Part shown: in pieces, positions 7,782-17,871 of the stretch
Numbering within the stretch: position 1 is the first letter of the stretch
Layout of the letters: each line of letters opens with the position of its first letter
Source: Erythrobacter sp.
GTDB lineage: Bacteria > Pseudomonadota > Alphaproteobacteria > Sphingomonadales > Sphingomonadaceae
NCBI GenBank assembly: GCA_029937545.1
Contig: JAPYPR010000017.1
Location: forward strand, 1 to 42,339
DNA length: 42,339 nt
Direction: 5' to 3'
Position numbers and translations under genes: made by a program
The notes under the pieces: generated by a model
Database searches by the model: none
Told to the model about the DNA's origin: nothing
What the model saw: the letters and a program-made list of their open reading frames with translations, nothing else

Positions 7782-7832
7782 GGCGATTTCCTCATAAATC
7801 CTGATATTCTGTTCTTATAACGCGCGAATTGC

Positions 7833-8150
7833 CTATTGCGTTTCCGCAGCGGCAATCAGCGGCAGGGGTGTTCGCGATTCAGTGCGGCGCGCCACGCTTG
7901 CGCCAGCGTCATGCGCCGACGGTCGCTCTCCGGCAGTCGCTCGGTCGTTCTCCGTCTTGGCTAATTCCGCTGCGGCCTTGAGCTGCGCCATGCGTGGCTT
8001 GGTGCGCTTGTCGAACATCGCGCGCACGCCCTTCCCCATGAGTTGCTGTGCATCGGCATAGAATGCTTGCGCATTCACGTCTGCCGGCCCTGCGTTTGCC
8101 GAAGTTGCAAGTGCCAGCAGGCCAAGGCTGGCCACGAGATATGATCGCAT
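7833..8150 (-). pseudogene. Secreted small protein gene, apparently broken by an internal deletion with frameshift
   Basis: The frame encodes 105 residues: a clean signal peptide (MRSYLVASLGLLALATSANA, cleavage after ANA), then PADVNAQAFYADAQQLMGKG, a VRAMFDKRTKPRM segment and a Lys/Glu/Ala-rich helix to about residue 72. After ENDRATA the sequence changes character (ERPSAHDAGASVARRTESRT). The +1 frame over the same DNA instead reads RLPESDRRRMTLAQAWRAAL then NREHPCR and a stop near 7860. That looks like the expected C-terminus of this sphingomonad family, as I recall it: a Pro/Arg-rich stretch, a Thr-Leu-x-x-Ala-Trp helix and a final Pro-Cys. A middle part containing another Cys is usually between them. 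The open frame is therefore best read as a deletion derivative. No clear Shine-Dalgarno site precedes the ATG. Confidence 0.5.
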
Positions 8151-8199
8151 AGAGAAAGGATGTTTGCTGAACCCCGGCTAAACGCCGGTAACAGAACTA

Positions 8200-10158
<1,959 letters not shown>

Positions 10159-10182
10159 GCGCGGAATCCTTTCATCGCCGGT

Positions 10183-10211
10183 AATGTAGGATCGCTACGG
10201 TGAATGGCAAG
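10183..10211 (-). promoter_or_regulatory. Candidate RpoH (heat-shock) promoter of ftsH
   Basis: On the minus strand CTTG (10208-10211), a 17-base spacer and CCTACATT (10183-10190) resemble the alphaproteobacterial RpoH pattern CTTG-N17/18-CYTATnT, with one mismatch in the -10 element. The expected start is about 18 bases upstream of the ftsH ATG. FtsH is a classical RpoH target, which supports the reading, but the match is by eye only. Confidence 0.4.
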
Positions 10212-10238
10212 TCGACTGCGCCCGCGATATTTTCGCTC

Positions 10239-10895
10239 TCAGGCAACAAAGCGCTCGATCACCATAGAGGTCACTGCCGCCTGGTCGCCGCCCTCCTCCT
10301 CGTCGGAGGAATAGTAATAATAGGTGCCCCCTCCGATCGCCGCGATGCCGAGCGCCAGCGCGATCAGCATGACGACGCCGTCGCGCACCGTCAGCGCCAG
10401 GCCTATTGCGGCAATCGCCAGCATGGGTCCGCTACTGGCGAAAGGAAGGACTTCGAGCGGCGGGACGGTCATGCACAGCAGGATCACCACAAGCGCGGCG
10501 ATCTTCACCCAAACGCCCTGGGCCATGGGTTTAAGCCGCCCGTGGCTATGCTCGTCGAGCCAGTGAGCGACGCCGCGGAGCTTGGCGATGCCCTTGTGCA
10601 ATTTCTTGCTTTCGACCGCCCGGTTCTGGAGAAGACCGGGCATCCAGATGTGCTCTTTGCCGATAAGCAGCTGGACAGTGACGAGCGCGATCAGTGCGGC
10701 GAGAAACGTGGGTACGCCCGGGATACCGCCCACCGGAGTGAGCTCCAGCAAAGCCGGCAGCATGATGAACGGACCGAAGCTGCGCCCGCCGAAATCGTCG
10801 AGGACGTCGCTGATGCAGACCTTGCCCGACTTCGTCGTCAGGTCGTCGAGCTGCCCGAGAACTTCCTCGACGCCCTCGGGCACCTCCTTGCTCAT
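10239..10895 (-). CDS. ExoD family membrane protein
   Basis: The 218-residue product matches the ExoD family (exopolysaccharide synthesis, ExoD): an N-terminal soluble part (VEEVLGQLDDL), then FGGRSFGPFIMLPALLELTP and GGIPGVPTFLAALIALVTVQ, LIGKEHIWMPGLL, and two closely spaced hydrophobic pairs up to LALGIAAIGGGTYYYYSS. ExoD was described in Sinorhizobium, where mutants are affected in exopolysaccharide and alkali tolerance; the biochemical role is unknown. The C-terminus carries an unusual tetra-Tyr followed by an acidic SSDEEEGGD patch. AGGAG precedes the ATG at 10895. It lies upstream of ftsH on the same strand with an 80-base gap holding the ftsH promoter. Confidence 0.85.
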   Translation of the reverse strand: MSKEVPEGVEEVLGQLDDLTTKSGKVCISDVLDDFGGRSFGPFIMLPALLELTPVGGIPGVPTFLAALIALVTVQLLIGKEHIWMPGLLQNRAVESKKLHKGIAKLRGVAHWLDEHSHGRLKPMAQGVWVKIAALVVILLCMTVPPLEVLPFASSGPMLAIAAIGLALTVRDGVVMLIALALGIAAIGGGTYYYYSSDEEEGGDQAAVTSMVIERFVA

Positions 10896-10947
10896 CCTGC
10901 TCTCCTCAGCGCCCTCAACGCGCGAGAAGCGAAAAAGTTGTTGCCTG

Positions 10948-11400
10948 TCAGGCAGCTGCGGACTTCAGCAGGGCCGAACGCTCGCACCGGCAGACGACTT
11001 CGCCGCGCTGGTTGATCGCCTCGTGCACGAAAGTGACGATGCCCGATCCGGGCCGCGACTTGCTTTCGCGCAGACCGATCACCTCGCTCGTCGCGTGCAG
11101 GGTATCGCCGATGAACACGGGTTTCGGCATGACCAGCTTGTCATAGCCAAGATTGGCGACCAGCGTGCCGAGCGTGGTGTCCCCGACGGAAAGCCCCACC
11201 ATCAGCGAGAAGGTGAAGGTGCCGTTGACCAGGATCTGGCCGAATTCGCTCTTCTTCGCCGCTTCGGCATCGAGATGCAGCGGCTGCGGATTGTGAGTCA
11301 TCGTCGTGAAGAGCAAATTGTCCGTCTCGGTAACGGTGCGCCGGATCTCGTGCTCGATCCGGTCGCCCACCTGCCATTCGTCGAAATGCCGGCCCGCCAT
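10948..11400 (-). CDS. MaoC family hot-dog acyl-CoA (de)hydratase
   Basis: This 150-residue single hot-dog protein belongs to the MaoC-like enoyl-CoA hydratases that act on CoA thioesters. The hydratase region reads [18 protein letters not shown] (about 31-48). In R-specific enoyl-CoA hydratase 2 the equivalent motif is G-D-x-N-P-x-H with a catalytic Asp; here His occupies that place, as in the mesaconyl-CoA/beta-methylmalyl-CoA type of hydratase, while the second His is kept. Later strands [20 protein letters not shown] and [14 protein letters not shown] are typical of the fold. Its ATG shares a base with the TGA of the aldehyde dehydrogenase gene (TGATG), which points to translational coupling and joint action on a CoA substrate. 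Confidence 0.88.
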   Translation of the reverse strand: MAGRHFDEWQVGDRIEHEIRRTVTETDNLLFTTMTHNPQPLHLDAEAAKKSEFGQILVNGTFTFSLMVGLSVGDTTLGTLVANLGYDKLVMPKPVFIGDTLHATSEVIGLRESKSRPGSGIVTFVHEAINQRGEVVCRCERSALLKSAAA

Positions 11401-12818
11401 CAGCTATGCCCCATTACGGCTTTCACTTCGAGGAAGTCGTGGAAGCCCCACTCGCCCCATTCGCGGCCGTTGCCCGACCTCTTGTAGCCGCCGAAAGCCG
11501 CATTCATGTCGTAGCCGCCGTTGATCGCGACCCGGCCTGCGCGGATGCGCCTGGCAAGGCTGCGGGCTTGCTCGATATCCTCTCCCGTAATCGCGCTGGC
11601 GAGTCCGTATTCGGTATCGTTGGCGATGCGGATCGCGTCGTCGTAATCTTCGTAACCGATGATGGTCAGGACCGGCCCGAAAATTTCCTCGCGAGCGATG
11701 GTCATATCGTTATCGACATCGGCGAATACGGTCGGTTTGACGTAGTGACCGGTCTCCAGCCCCTCCGGCTTGCCGGGACCGCCTACGACCAGCGTGGCGC
11801 CTTCTTCGATGCCCTTTTCGATCAAGCCCTGGATCTTGTCCCACTGCGTGCGGCTGACCACCGGGCCGATGGCGGCATTGCCCTTCGGATCGCCGGGCAT
11901 CACGCCCTCGGCGGCTTCCTTCGCAACCGCCTTGGCCTCCTCCATGCGCGCGTGCGGCACCAGCATGCGGCTGGGGGCGGTGCAGGTCTGGCCCGAATTG
12001 CCCATCATGCCGACAGTCCCCTTTGCAACCGACTGGGCAAAAGCGCTGTCGTCGAGCACGATATTCGGGCTCTTGCCGCCCAGTTCCTGCGCCACGCGCT
12101 TGACCGTGTCGGCAGCGTTCTTGGCGATCAGCACGCCTGCACGGGTGGATCCGGTAAAACTGACCATGTCGATATCGGGATGGCCTGAAATCGCTTCGCC
12201 CACGCCCGGCCCGTCACCATTCACGAGGTTGAACACGCCCGCCGGAACACCGGCCGCATCCATGATCTCGGCAAAAATATAGGCGTTGAAGGGCGCGATC
12301 TCGCTCGGCTTGAGCACCATGGTGTTGCCGGTCGCCAGTGCGGGGAAAACCTTGCAGGCGATCTGGTTGAGCGGCCAGTTCCACGGAGTGATCATGCCGA
12401 CCACGCCGATCGGCTCCCATACGTGTAGCGTCGGGCCATCCTGCCGCTCGAACGAGAACCCTTCGAGCACCTCGATGGCCTTCGCGCAGTGCCCCGCGAG
12501 CAGGCCGACATGCGGACCGTTGGCGAGGCTCATCGGCGCACCCATTTCGTCGCTGACCGCGGTGGCGAGCTCTTCCTTGCGGTTCTCGATCTCGGCCTGG
12601 ATGGCGCGCAACAGCGTGAGCCGCTCTTCCTTGGTCGTTTGCGAGAAGCTCTCGAATGCGCGGCGTGCCGCGGCGACGGCCTTATCGACATCGGCCCTGG
12701 TGCCGAAGCTGATGTGGCCGATGGTTTCCTCGGTCGCCGGGTTCTCGACCGGCTGGGTGTTTTCCGTGACCGGGTCGACCCACTGGCCATCGATATAGAA
12801 CTTGGTGCAGTCGCGCAT
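11400..12818 (-). CDS. NAD(P)-dependent aldehyde dehydrogenase
   Basis: The 472-residue protein has the length and motifs of the class 1/2-like aldehyde dehydrogenases: cofactor-site [20 protein letters not shown], the FTGSTRAG loop (221-228), catalytic Glu245 in [11 protein letters not shown] and nucleophile Cys279 in [13 protein letters not shown]. The [17 protein letters not shown] segment near the C-terminus is also standard. It oxidises an aldehyde to an acid; the specific substrate cannot be read from the sequence. AGGAG precedes the ATG at 12818. It sits between the CaiB/BaiF CoA-transferase gene (27-base gap) and the MaoC gene (overlap), so it probably serves the same carboxylic-acid or terpenoid-type pathway. 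Confidence 0.93.
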   Translation of the reverse strand: MRDCTKFYIDGQWVDPVTENTQPVENPATEETIGHISFGTRADVDKAVAAARRAFESFSQTTKEERLTLLRAIQAEIENRKEELATAVSDEMGAPMSLANGPHVGLLAGHCAKAIEVLEGFSFERQDGPTLHVWEPIGVVGMITPWNWPLNQIACKVFPALATGNTMVLKPSEIAPFNAYIFAEIMDAAGVPAGVFNLVNGDGPGVGEAISGHPDIDMVSFTGSTRAGVLIAKNAADTVKRVAQELGGKSPNIVLDDSAFAQSVAKGTVGMMGNSGQTCTAPSRMLVPHARMEEAKAVAKEAAEGVMPGDPKGNAAIGPVVSRTQWDKIQGLIEKGIEEGATLVVGGPGKPEGLETGHYVKPTVFADVDNDMTIAREEIFGPVLTIIGYEDYDDAIRIANDTEYGLASAITGEDIEQARSLARRIRAGRVAINGGYDMNAAFGGYKRSGNGREWGEWGFHDFLEVKAVMGHS

Positions 12819-12845
12819 GGGGTATCTCCTCTATGCGCGCAGCCA

Positions 12846-13934
12846 CTAGCCCCCTTCGCGCCAGTGCGCCACCACCTCTTCGCCGTCCTCGGCCGCGTCG
12901 CGAATCGTGTTTGGCGTCCGGTCGAAACGCGGCGCGGGCGCGGTGTGCCAGTGGCCGCCGTGTTCGACATAGGCATCGCGCGCCTTCATGTGCGGATGCT
13001 CGCGCGCTTCGTCCATCGGCACGACCGGCGCGAAACAGGCATCGGTGCCTTCGAGCAGCTCGACCCATTCGGCCTGCGTCCTGGTCTGGAACATGGCGGC
13101 AAGGTCTTGCGCGTAATCATCCCAATTCGCCGGGTTCATCTGCCCCTCGCGCAGCTTTTCCGGCGCATCGGCGCGCTGAAGCAACTCGGCATAGAACTGC
13201 GGCTCGATCGCGCCGACGCTGATTTCCTTGCCATCGGCGCATTCGTAGCAGCGGTAGAAATGCGCCGCGCCGCCAAGCAGGCCGGTGCCGCGCTCGGTCG
13301 TACGGAAGGAACTGGGCGGCTGCCCGAAGAAGAAGCTCATCAGGCTGGTCACACCATCGACGATCGCGGCATCGACCACCTGGCCCTTCCCGCTCCGCTC
13401 GCGTTCGTAGAGTGCGGCGAGAATGCCGAGCGCGCAATACATGGACCCACCGCCGAAATCGCCGACGAGATTCTGCGGCGGGATCGGCAAATCGCCTTTC
13501 TTGCCGATCGCATCGAGCGCGCCGGTGATCGCGATATAGTTGAGATCGTGCCCGGCCGCCTGCGCCAGCGGACCTTCCTGCCCCCAGCCGGTCATCCGGC
13601 CATAGACGAGGCGCGGATTGGCTTCCAGCAGCTCATCGGGACCGAGGCCGAGGCGCTCCATCACCCCGGGGCGGAAGCCCTCGATCAGCACATCGGCCTT
13701 CGCCAGCGCATCGCGGCAGAACTGCTTACCTTCATCGCTCTTCAGATCGACGGCCACCCGGTGCCGCGCACGCTCGACCACCGGGTTCATGGGCTGGTAC
13801 CCCTGCCGCTCTATCCGCACGACCTCGGCACCCATGTCGGCGAGCAGCATGGCGACATGCGGGCCCGGCCCGATCCCCTGGAATTCGACGACCTTGAGGC
13901 CGGTGAGCGGGCCGTGGCTGGTGGTATCGGTCAT
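12846..13934 (-). CDS. CaiB/BaiF family CoA-transferase or alpha-methylacyl-CoA racemase
   Basis: The 362-residue protein is a family III CoA-transferase fold member: LTGLKVVEFQGIGPGPHVAM near the N-terminus, GAEVVRIER, DVLIEGFRPGVMERLGLGP and VYGRMTGWGQEGPLAQAAGH followed by DLNY. The GHDLNY segment with its Asp, and the EGFRPG motif, are more like alpha-methylacyl-CoA racemase (AMACR/MCR), which epimerises 2-methylacyl-CoA esters, than like formyl-CoA transferase. The ATG at 13934 has AGGAGA about eight bases upstream; the in-frame start at 13973 lacks one. It heads an operon with an aldehyde dehydrogenase and a MaoC hydratase, and faces an enoyl-CoA hydratase. Together these suggest breakdown of a branched or isoprenoid acyl-CoA. 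Confidence 0.88.
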   Translation of the reverse strand: MTDTTSHGPLTGLKVVEFQGIGPGPHVAMLLADMGAEVVRIERQGYQPMNPVVERARHRVAVDLKSDEGKQFCRDALAKADVLIEGFRPGVMERLGLGPDELLEANPRLVYGRMTGWGQEGPLAQAAGHDLNYIAITGALDAIGKKGDLPIPPQNLVGDFGGGSMYCALGILAALYERERSGKGQVVDAAIVDGVTSLMSFFFGQPPSSFRTTERGTGLLGGAAHFYRCYECADGKEISVGAIEPQFYAELLQRADAPEKLREGQMNPANWDDYAQDLAAMFQTRTQAEWVELLEGTDACFAPVVPMDEAREHPHMKARDAYVEHGGHWHTAPAPRFDRTPNTIRDAAEDGEEVVAHWREGG

Positions 13935-14052
13935 TTGCGTATTTCTCCTCTCGCGTTGAGGCCTGCATGCCAAGCTGCGCGATGGGTTGCAATTAGGAAC
14001 GCGATTACGCAGACCGCAAAACCGGAACGAACGAGACGAGAGAGGCCGAGCA

Positions 14053-14838
14053 ATGAGCGATTATCAAACGATCAAAACCGAAAAGACCGGCAATGTCCTG
14101 AAGGTGACGCTCAACCGGCCCGAACGCCTTAATGCCTGCCCGCCGGAAATGGCGGACGAGATTTTCGACGCGGTCCGCAATCTGGAGGATGCACGCGCCG
14201 TCCTGTTGACCGGCGAAGGCCGCGCCTTCTGTTCGGGCGCCGATCTATCGGCGCGGGGCGAACGCTCCGTTACGGGCGGCGAAGGCGCGTTCCGGTCGCT
14301 GACGCATCATTACAATCCGATGGTGCAGACGCTTGCCAGCCTGCCGGTGCCGGTGGTCTCGGCAGTGCAGGGCCCTGCAGCCGGTGTCGGTTGCTCGATC
14401 GCGCTGGCGGCGGATTTCGTGCTGGCGGGCAAGAGCGGGTATTTCCTGCAGGCCTTCGTCAATATCGGCCTGGTGCCGGACGGCGGATCGAGCTGGGTGC
14501 TCCCGCGCCTCGTCGGCACGGCGCAGGCCACGCGGATGATGATGCTGGGCGAGAAGATCCACGGCGAAGAGGCGGAGCGCATCGGCCTGATCTACAAATG
14601 CGTCGAAGACGATGCGCTGATGGATGAGGCCAACGCGCTGGCAGAGCGGCTGGCCAATGGTCCCACCGTGGCGCTCGGCTTGATGAAGCAGACGCTGCGC
14701 GACGGGTTGCAATCCGACTTCGGCAGTACGCTGCGCGCCGAAGCCGAATCACAGAAGATTGCCGGCGGCACAAAAGACGCGATGGAGGGCGGCATGGCCT
14801 TCCTGCAGAAGCGCAAGCCCGAATTTACCGGGACCTGA
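14053..14838 (+). CDS. Enoyl-CoA hydratase/isomerase, PaaG-like
   Basis: The 261-residue crotonase-fold protein has the oxyanion-hole segments AFCSGADLSA (58-67) and QGPAAGVGCSIALAADFVLA. In place of the second catalytic Glu of true hydratases it has IGLVPDGGSSWVLPRLVG with Asp143. That PDGGSSWxLPR signature is typical of PaaG and related isomerases (1,2-epoxyphenylacetyl-CoA isomerase, delta3,delta2-enoyl-CoA isomerases). No other phenylacetate genes are near, so a general isomerase role in acyl-CoA breakdown is more likely. The ATG at 14053 follows a GAG-rich stretch (GAGAGAGGCCGAGCA). It is divergent from the CaiB/BaiF operon across a 118-base gap that probably holds both promoters. Confidence 0.9.
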   Translation: MSDYQTIKTEKTGNVLKVTLNRPERLNACPPEMADEIFDAVRNLEDARAVLLTGEGRAFCSGADLSARGERSVTGGEGAFRSLTHHYNPMVQTLASLPVPVVSAVQGPAAGVGCSIALAADFVLAGKSGYFLQAFVNIGLVPDGGSSWVLPRLVGTAQATRMMMLGEKIHGEEAERIGLIYKCVEDDALMDEANALAERLANGPTVALGLMKQTLRDGLQSDFGSTLRAEAESQKIAGGTKDAMEGGMAFLQKRKPEFTGT

Positions 14839-14845
14839 GCTGCGT

Positions 14846-15526
14846 TCAGTTCAGCGCATTGATCGCTTCGCGCACGCGCACTTCGATCTCGTCTCGCGGA
14901 AGGCCCGGCGGGATCGGCTCGCCGAAGCGATAGGTGATCCGACCGGGCTTCTTCAGGCCGCGGTGATAGACCGGCCCGCTGTCGACCGCCACCGGCACGA
15001 CCGGCAGGCCGAGCATCTTGTAAAGCCCGGCGAATCCCGACTGGAGCGGTTTCGCTTCGCCATGCGGCACGCGGGTGCCTTCAGGAAAGATGACCAGCGG
15101 CCGGCCGTCCGCCACCAGCGCCTTGGCCGAGCGGATCATCTGCATCAGCGCCCGCGCGCCGGCATTGCGCTGCACGGGGACGAGACCGAACGCAGCGGCC
15201 GCGCGGCCCCAAAGCGGGATGCGGAACAGCTCTTCCTTCGCGAATACGCTGGGGGTGTCGAAAAGCGCAGGCGCATCGATCGCTTCGAAAAAGCTCTCGT
15301 GCTTGATCGCGTACAGCACCGGCTCCTCCAGCGGCCCGCTCCCTTCGATCACGATCTCGCAGCCGAGCAGGTGCGTCAGGCACCAGCGCTGCCAGTTCGA
15401 CCACATCCGCACGAAATAGCGAAACCGGTCGACGCTGAACGGCAGAGCGATCAGCGATGCCGACGTGATCAGCAGCGAACCGAGGTAGAAGGCCGAATAG
15501 AAAGCGAAATTGCGCAAGTATCGCAT
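14846..15526 (-). CDS. plsC: 1-acyl-sn-glycerol-3-phosphate acyltransferase
   Basis: The 226-residue membrane-associated enzyme transfers a second acyl chain to lysophosphatidic acid to make phosphatidic acid. An N-terminal hydrophobic segment (about 8-30) precedes the acyltransferase motifs: KHESFFEAID, an HX4E variant (His76, Glu81) of the usual HX4D that is common in alphaproteobacteria, then GLVPVQRNAG, IFPEGTR (146-152) and VVPVAVDSG. The stop lies eight bases from the end of the enoyl-CoA hydratase gene (convergent). It starts seven bases after the ydcF-like gene, so it is the last gene of the ftsE-ftsX-ydcF-plsC operon. Confidence 0.92.
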   Translation of the reverse strand: MRYLRNFAFYSAFYLGSLLITSASLIALPFSVDRFRYFVRMWSNWQRWCLTHLLGCEIVIEGSGPLEEPVLYAIKHESFFEAIDAPALFDTPSVFAKEELFRIPLWGRAAAAFGLVPVQRNAGARALMQMIRSAKALVADGRPLVIFPEGTRVPHGEAKPLQSGFAGLYKMLGLPVVPVAVDSGPVYHRGLKKPGRITYRFGEPIPPGLPRDEIEVRVREAINALN

Positions 15527-15533
15527 GGCAGCG

Positions 15534-16064
15534 TCAGACGGGTAGCCCTTGGGAGACCGCCGCCGCGATCAGCTTGTTGTATTCGAGGAACAGCGTTGCA
15601 AGCTCGGGCGACGAGACCACCGCATCCTTTTCGATCACCGTACCCTCCGGCAGCGCTCCGCTGAATTCATTTGCCGCGCGGGCCATGTGCCAATCGGTCG
15701 TAACCAGGCGGACGGAGGAAAAGTCGTGTTCCTTGAGCCATTCCGCCGCCTCCCCCGCATTGCTGCGCGTATCGACCGCAAGGCGGCCCAGCGTCACGCA
15801 GCAATCCATCGTTCTCGACGACACGTCGAACTGGGCGGCGAACTCTTCGGTTGTCACCTCGGGATCGACGCCGGACACGAACAGTTCCTTGGCGAGACCC
15901 CGATCGACGATGTCGAGACCGCGCGCGATCCGCCCGGGACCGCCAGTCGGAACGATCACCGCATCGGTCGGCTCACCGGCGAGCGGCTGGGGCAGCGTCA
16001 CCGCGAAGCCGAGAAATCCGAAGGCATAAACAAGTACTACGGCAGCAACGAAACGCAGGATCAC
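15534..16064 (-). CDS. YdcF/ElyC-like DUF218 protein
   Basis: The 176-residue protein has one N-terminal membrane helix (about 2-24) and a DUF218 domain: DAVIVPTGGPGRIARGLDIV, LFVSGVDPEV, DTRSNAGEAAEWL and VRLVTTDWHMARAANEF. DUF218 proteins such as ElyC/SanA influence envelope integrity and undecaprenyl-linked steps; catalysis is not well defined. It is shorter than the usual 200-250 residues. Its ATG overlaps the ftsX stop by four bases, so it is translated with the division ABC system, and plsC follows at once. Confidence 0.85.
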   Translation of the reverse strand: MILRFVAAVVLVYAFGFLGFAVTLPQPLAGEPTDAVIVPTGGPGRIARGLDIVDRGLAKELFVSGVDPEVTTEEFAAQFDVSSRTMDCCVTLGRLAVDTRSNAGEAAEWLKEHDFSSVRLVTTDWHMARAANEFSGALPEGTVIEKDAVVSSPELATLFLEYNKLIAAAVSQGLPV

Positions 16065-16993
16065 AGCATTTTCCTGAGGGAGGAGAGGACGGTCATGCGC
16101 GCCGTGTAGACGGCAATTGCGATGGCGAAAAGCGGAACCAGCGCAAGCAACATCCAGTCGAGCCTCTCGAGCCCGCCACCTGTAACCAGGCCGGAATCAA
16201 GCACCGCGAACTGGGCTCCCATGAGCAGCACGGCAGCGAATCCGGCCAGTAGGCCCAGCAATCCGCCAACCAGCGCATCGAGCAGGATCGAGCGCTGGAA
16301 AATGCGTGCGATCTGGTCGTCGTTTCCTCCAAGCAGATGGACGATCTCGATCGTGTCGCGATTGGAGCCGAGCGCATTGCGGGCTGCGAGCCAGACGGCG
16401 GCTGCGCCAGTGAAGGCAAGCAGGGCGATGAGGCCGAACGCCATCCAGCGCAACGTGGAGAGCGCCGCAAGCACAGGCGCGAGCCAGTCCGACTGGGCAT
16501 CGATCCGCGCATCGGGTGCAGCCTCGGCCAACAGATCGGCGAGCCGGTCCAGTTCCGGTTCGCCTGCACCGTCGCGCAATCGCAGTTCGACCAGCGCGGG
16601 GATCGGCAGGGCATCGTCCTCGGACCCTGCACCGAGCCAAGGTTCGAGCAAAGCCTCTACTTCGTCCTCAGGCAGAACAACGACACTGACGACGGCCGGA
16701 TCGGAAGCAAGGATATCTCGCGCCGCTTCCGCCTGGGTGCTGCGCGTGCGCGGATCGGGGTCGACGATCTGAACTGTGGCGCTGCCCGCGAGATCCCCGC
16801 TCGCGCGCGCCACAAGATTGGATAGAGCCAGCCCGCCAGCCGTCGCAAGGACCGTGATGGCAACCATAATCGCGATGACCCAGGGCATCGGCCCGCCCAG
16901 CCGGGCGCGCGGCAGGAGGTGCGCCGCCCGCTTGCCACGGAAGGGTGAAAGACCGCGCTCGACTGCGCGGGTTACGACGGGAGGGCGCTTCAT
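16061..16993 (-). CDS. ftsX: Cell division protein FtsX
   Basis: The 310-residue permease-like protein has a short basic cytoplasmic N-terminus, a first membrane helix (about 36-58), a periplasmic domain to about residue 175, and three further helices in the C-terminal half (MAFGLIALLAFTGAAAVWLA, LLDALVGGLLGLLAGFAAVL, WMLLALVPLFAIAIAVYTA), the FtsX/ABC3 layout. With FtsE it transmits ATP hydrolysis across the membrane to control murein hydrolases at the septum. No CC1-bound hydrolase such as EnvC is encoded nearby. The ATG overlaps the ftsE stop by four bases. The N-terminal alternation of GPMPWVIAIMVAITVLA is typical of alphaproteobacterial FtsX. Confidence 0.92.
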   Translation of the reverse strand: MKRPPVVTRAVERGLSPFRGKRAAHLLPRARLGGPMPWVIAIMVAITVLATAGGLALSNLVARASGDLAGSATVQIVDPDPRTRSTQAEAARDILASDPAVVSVVVLPEDEVEALLEPWLGAGSEDDALPIPALVELRLRDGAGEPELDRLADLLAEAAPDARIDAQSDWLAPVLAALSTLRWMAFGLIALLAFTGAAAVWLAARNALGSNRDTIEIVHLLGGNDDQIARIFQRSILLDALVGGLLGLLAGFAAVLLMGAQFAVLDSGLVTGGGLERLDWMLLALVPLFAIAIAVYTARMTVLSSLRKML

Positions 16994-17709
16994 CGCCCGG
17001 CCTCGACCCGTCGGGGCGGATAGCGCAAGGCGCCGGTCGGGTCGGCGAGCGTACCCTTATCGAGCCGCATGATGAGCGAGTCCGGCACTTTGCGGATCAG
17101 GTGAACGTCGTGCGTTGCAACGACGACCATCGTGCCCAGGCGATTGAGCGCTTCGAACAGGCGGATGAGCTTGAGCGCCATTTCCGGATCGACGTTACCC
17201 GTCGGCTCGTCGGCCACCAGCATGTCGGGGCGACCGATAACGGCGCGGGCAATCGCCACACGCTGCTGCTCGCCGCCCGACAGCGTAGCGGGGCGCGACT
17301 CGGCGCGGTGGCCTAGTCCGACCCATTCGAGCATATCGGTGACCGGCCCTTGTAAATCGGCTTCGCGCACGCCCGACACGCGCAACGGCAGGGCGATATT
17401 GTCGAAGGCGCTCAGGTGATCGACCAGCCTGAAGTCCTGGAACACCACGCCCATCCGCCTGCGATAGGCGGGCAATCGCTCGCGCGGCAGGGTGATGACA
17501 TCGGTGCCGAACATGCGGATCGCCCCGCGCGACGGGCGCTGCGCGAGATAGAGCAGCTTGAGGAGCGAGGTCTTGCCCGCCCCGCTCGCCCCGGTGAGAA
17601 AATAGAACCGGCCTGGAAACAGGGTGAAGGAAATGTTCGAGAGAATTTCGCGATCGGTGCCGTAGCGCAGGCCGACATTGTCGAACTGCACGATTTCGCT
17701 TTCCGGCAT
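16990..17709 (-). CDS. ftsE: Cell division ATP-binding protein FtsE
   Basis: The 239-residue ABC ATPase has Walker A GASGAGKT (40-47), a Q-loop [20 protein letters not shown], signature LSGGEQQR (143-150), Walker B MLVADEP (163-169) and switch His in [14 protein letters not shown] at the start and [16 protein letters not shown] are FtsE hallmarks. The start is placed at ATG 17709; the frame stays open far upstream to 18783, but that part is only the antisense of the MJ0042 gene. GTG two codons upstream is an alternative start. It heads the ftsE-ftsX-ydcF-plsC operon. Confidence 0.95.
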   Translation of the reverse strand: MPESEIVQFDNVGLRYGTDREILSNISFTLFPGRFYFLTGASGAGKTSLLKLLYLAQRPSRGAIRMFGTDVITLPRERLPAYRRRMGVVFQDFRLVDHLSAFDNIALPLRVSGVREADLQGPVTDMLEWVGLGHRAESRPATLSGGEQQRVAIARAVIGRPDMLVADEPTGNVDPEMALKLIRLFEALNRLGTMVVVATHDVHLIRKVPDSLIMRLDKGTLADPTGALRYPPRRVEAGR

Positions 17710-17871
17710 GCTCACGCGCGTTCGGCCCGGATCGAGGGAGGTTTGGTGGCACCGTTCATGGTCGCCAAGACCTATAACCGCGCATCGATGTGGAAAAAAG
17801 CCGCCCTGCGGGGTTGCGAACAGGCCTCTCGCTTGTCGTGATTCGCCAGCCGCCCTAAGCAGGCCTTCACC

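Noticed and set aside
8165..8190. Small inverted repeat (CCGGC-TAAAC-GCCGG) after the ftsH stop as terminator
   Set aside because: Only five pairs and no T-tract; too weak to call.
12489..14132. 547-residue open frame antisense to the aldehyde dehydrogenase and CaiB/BaiF genes
   Set aside because: No family resemblance; explained by codon bias of the two real genes.
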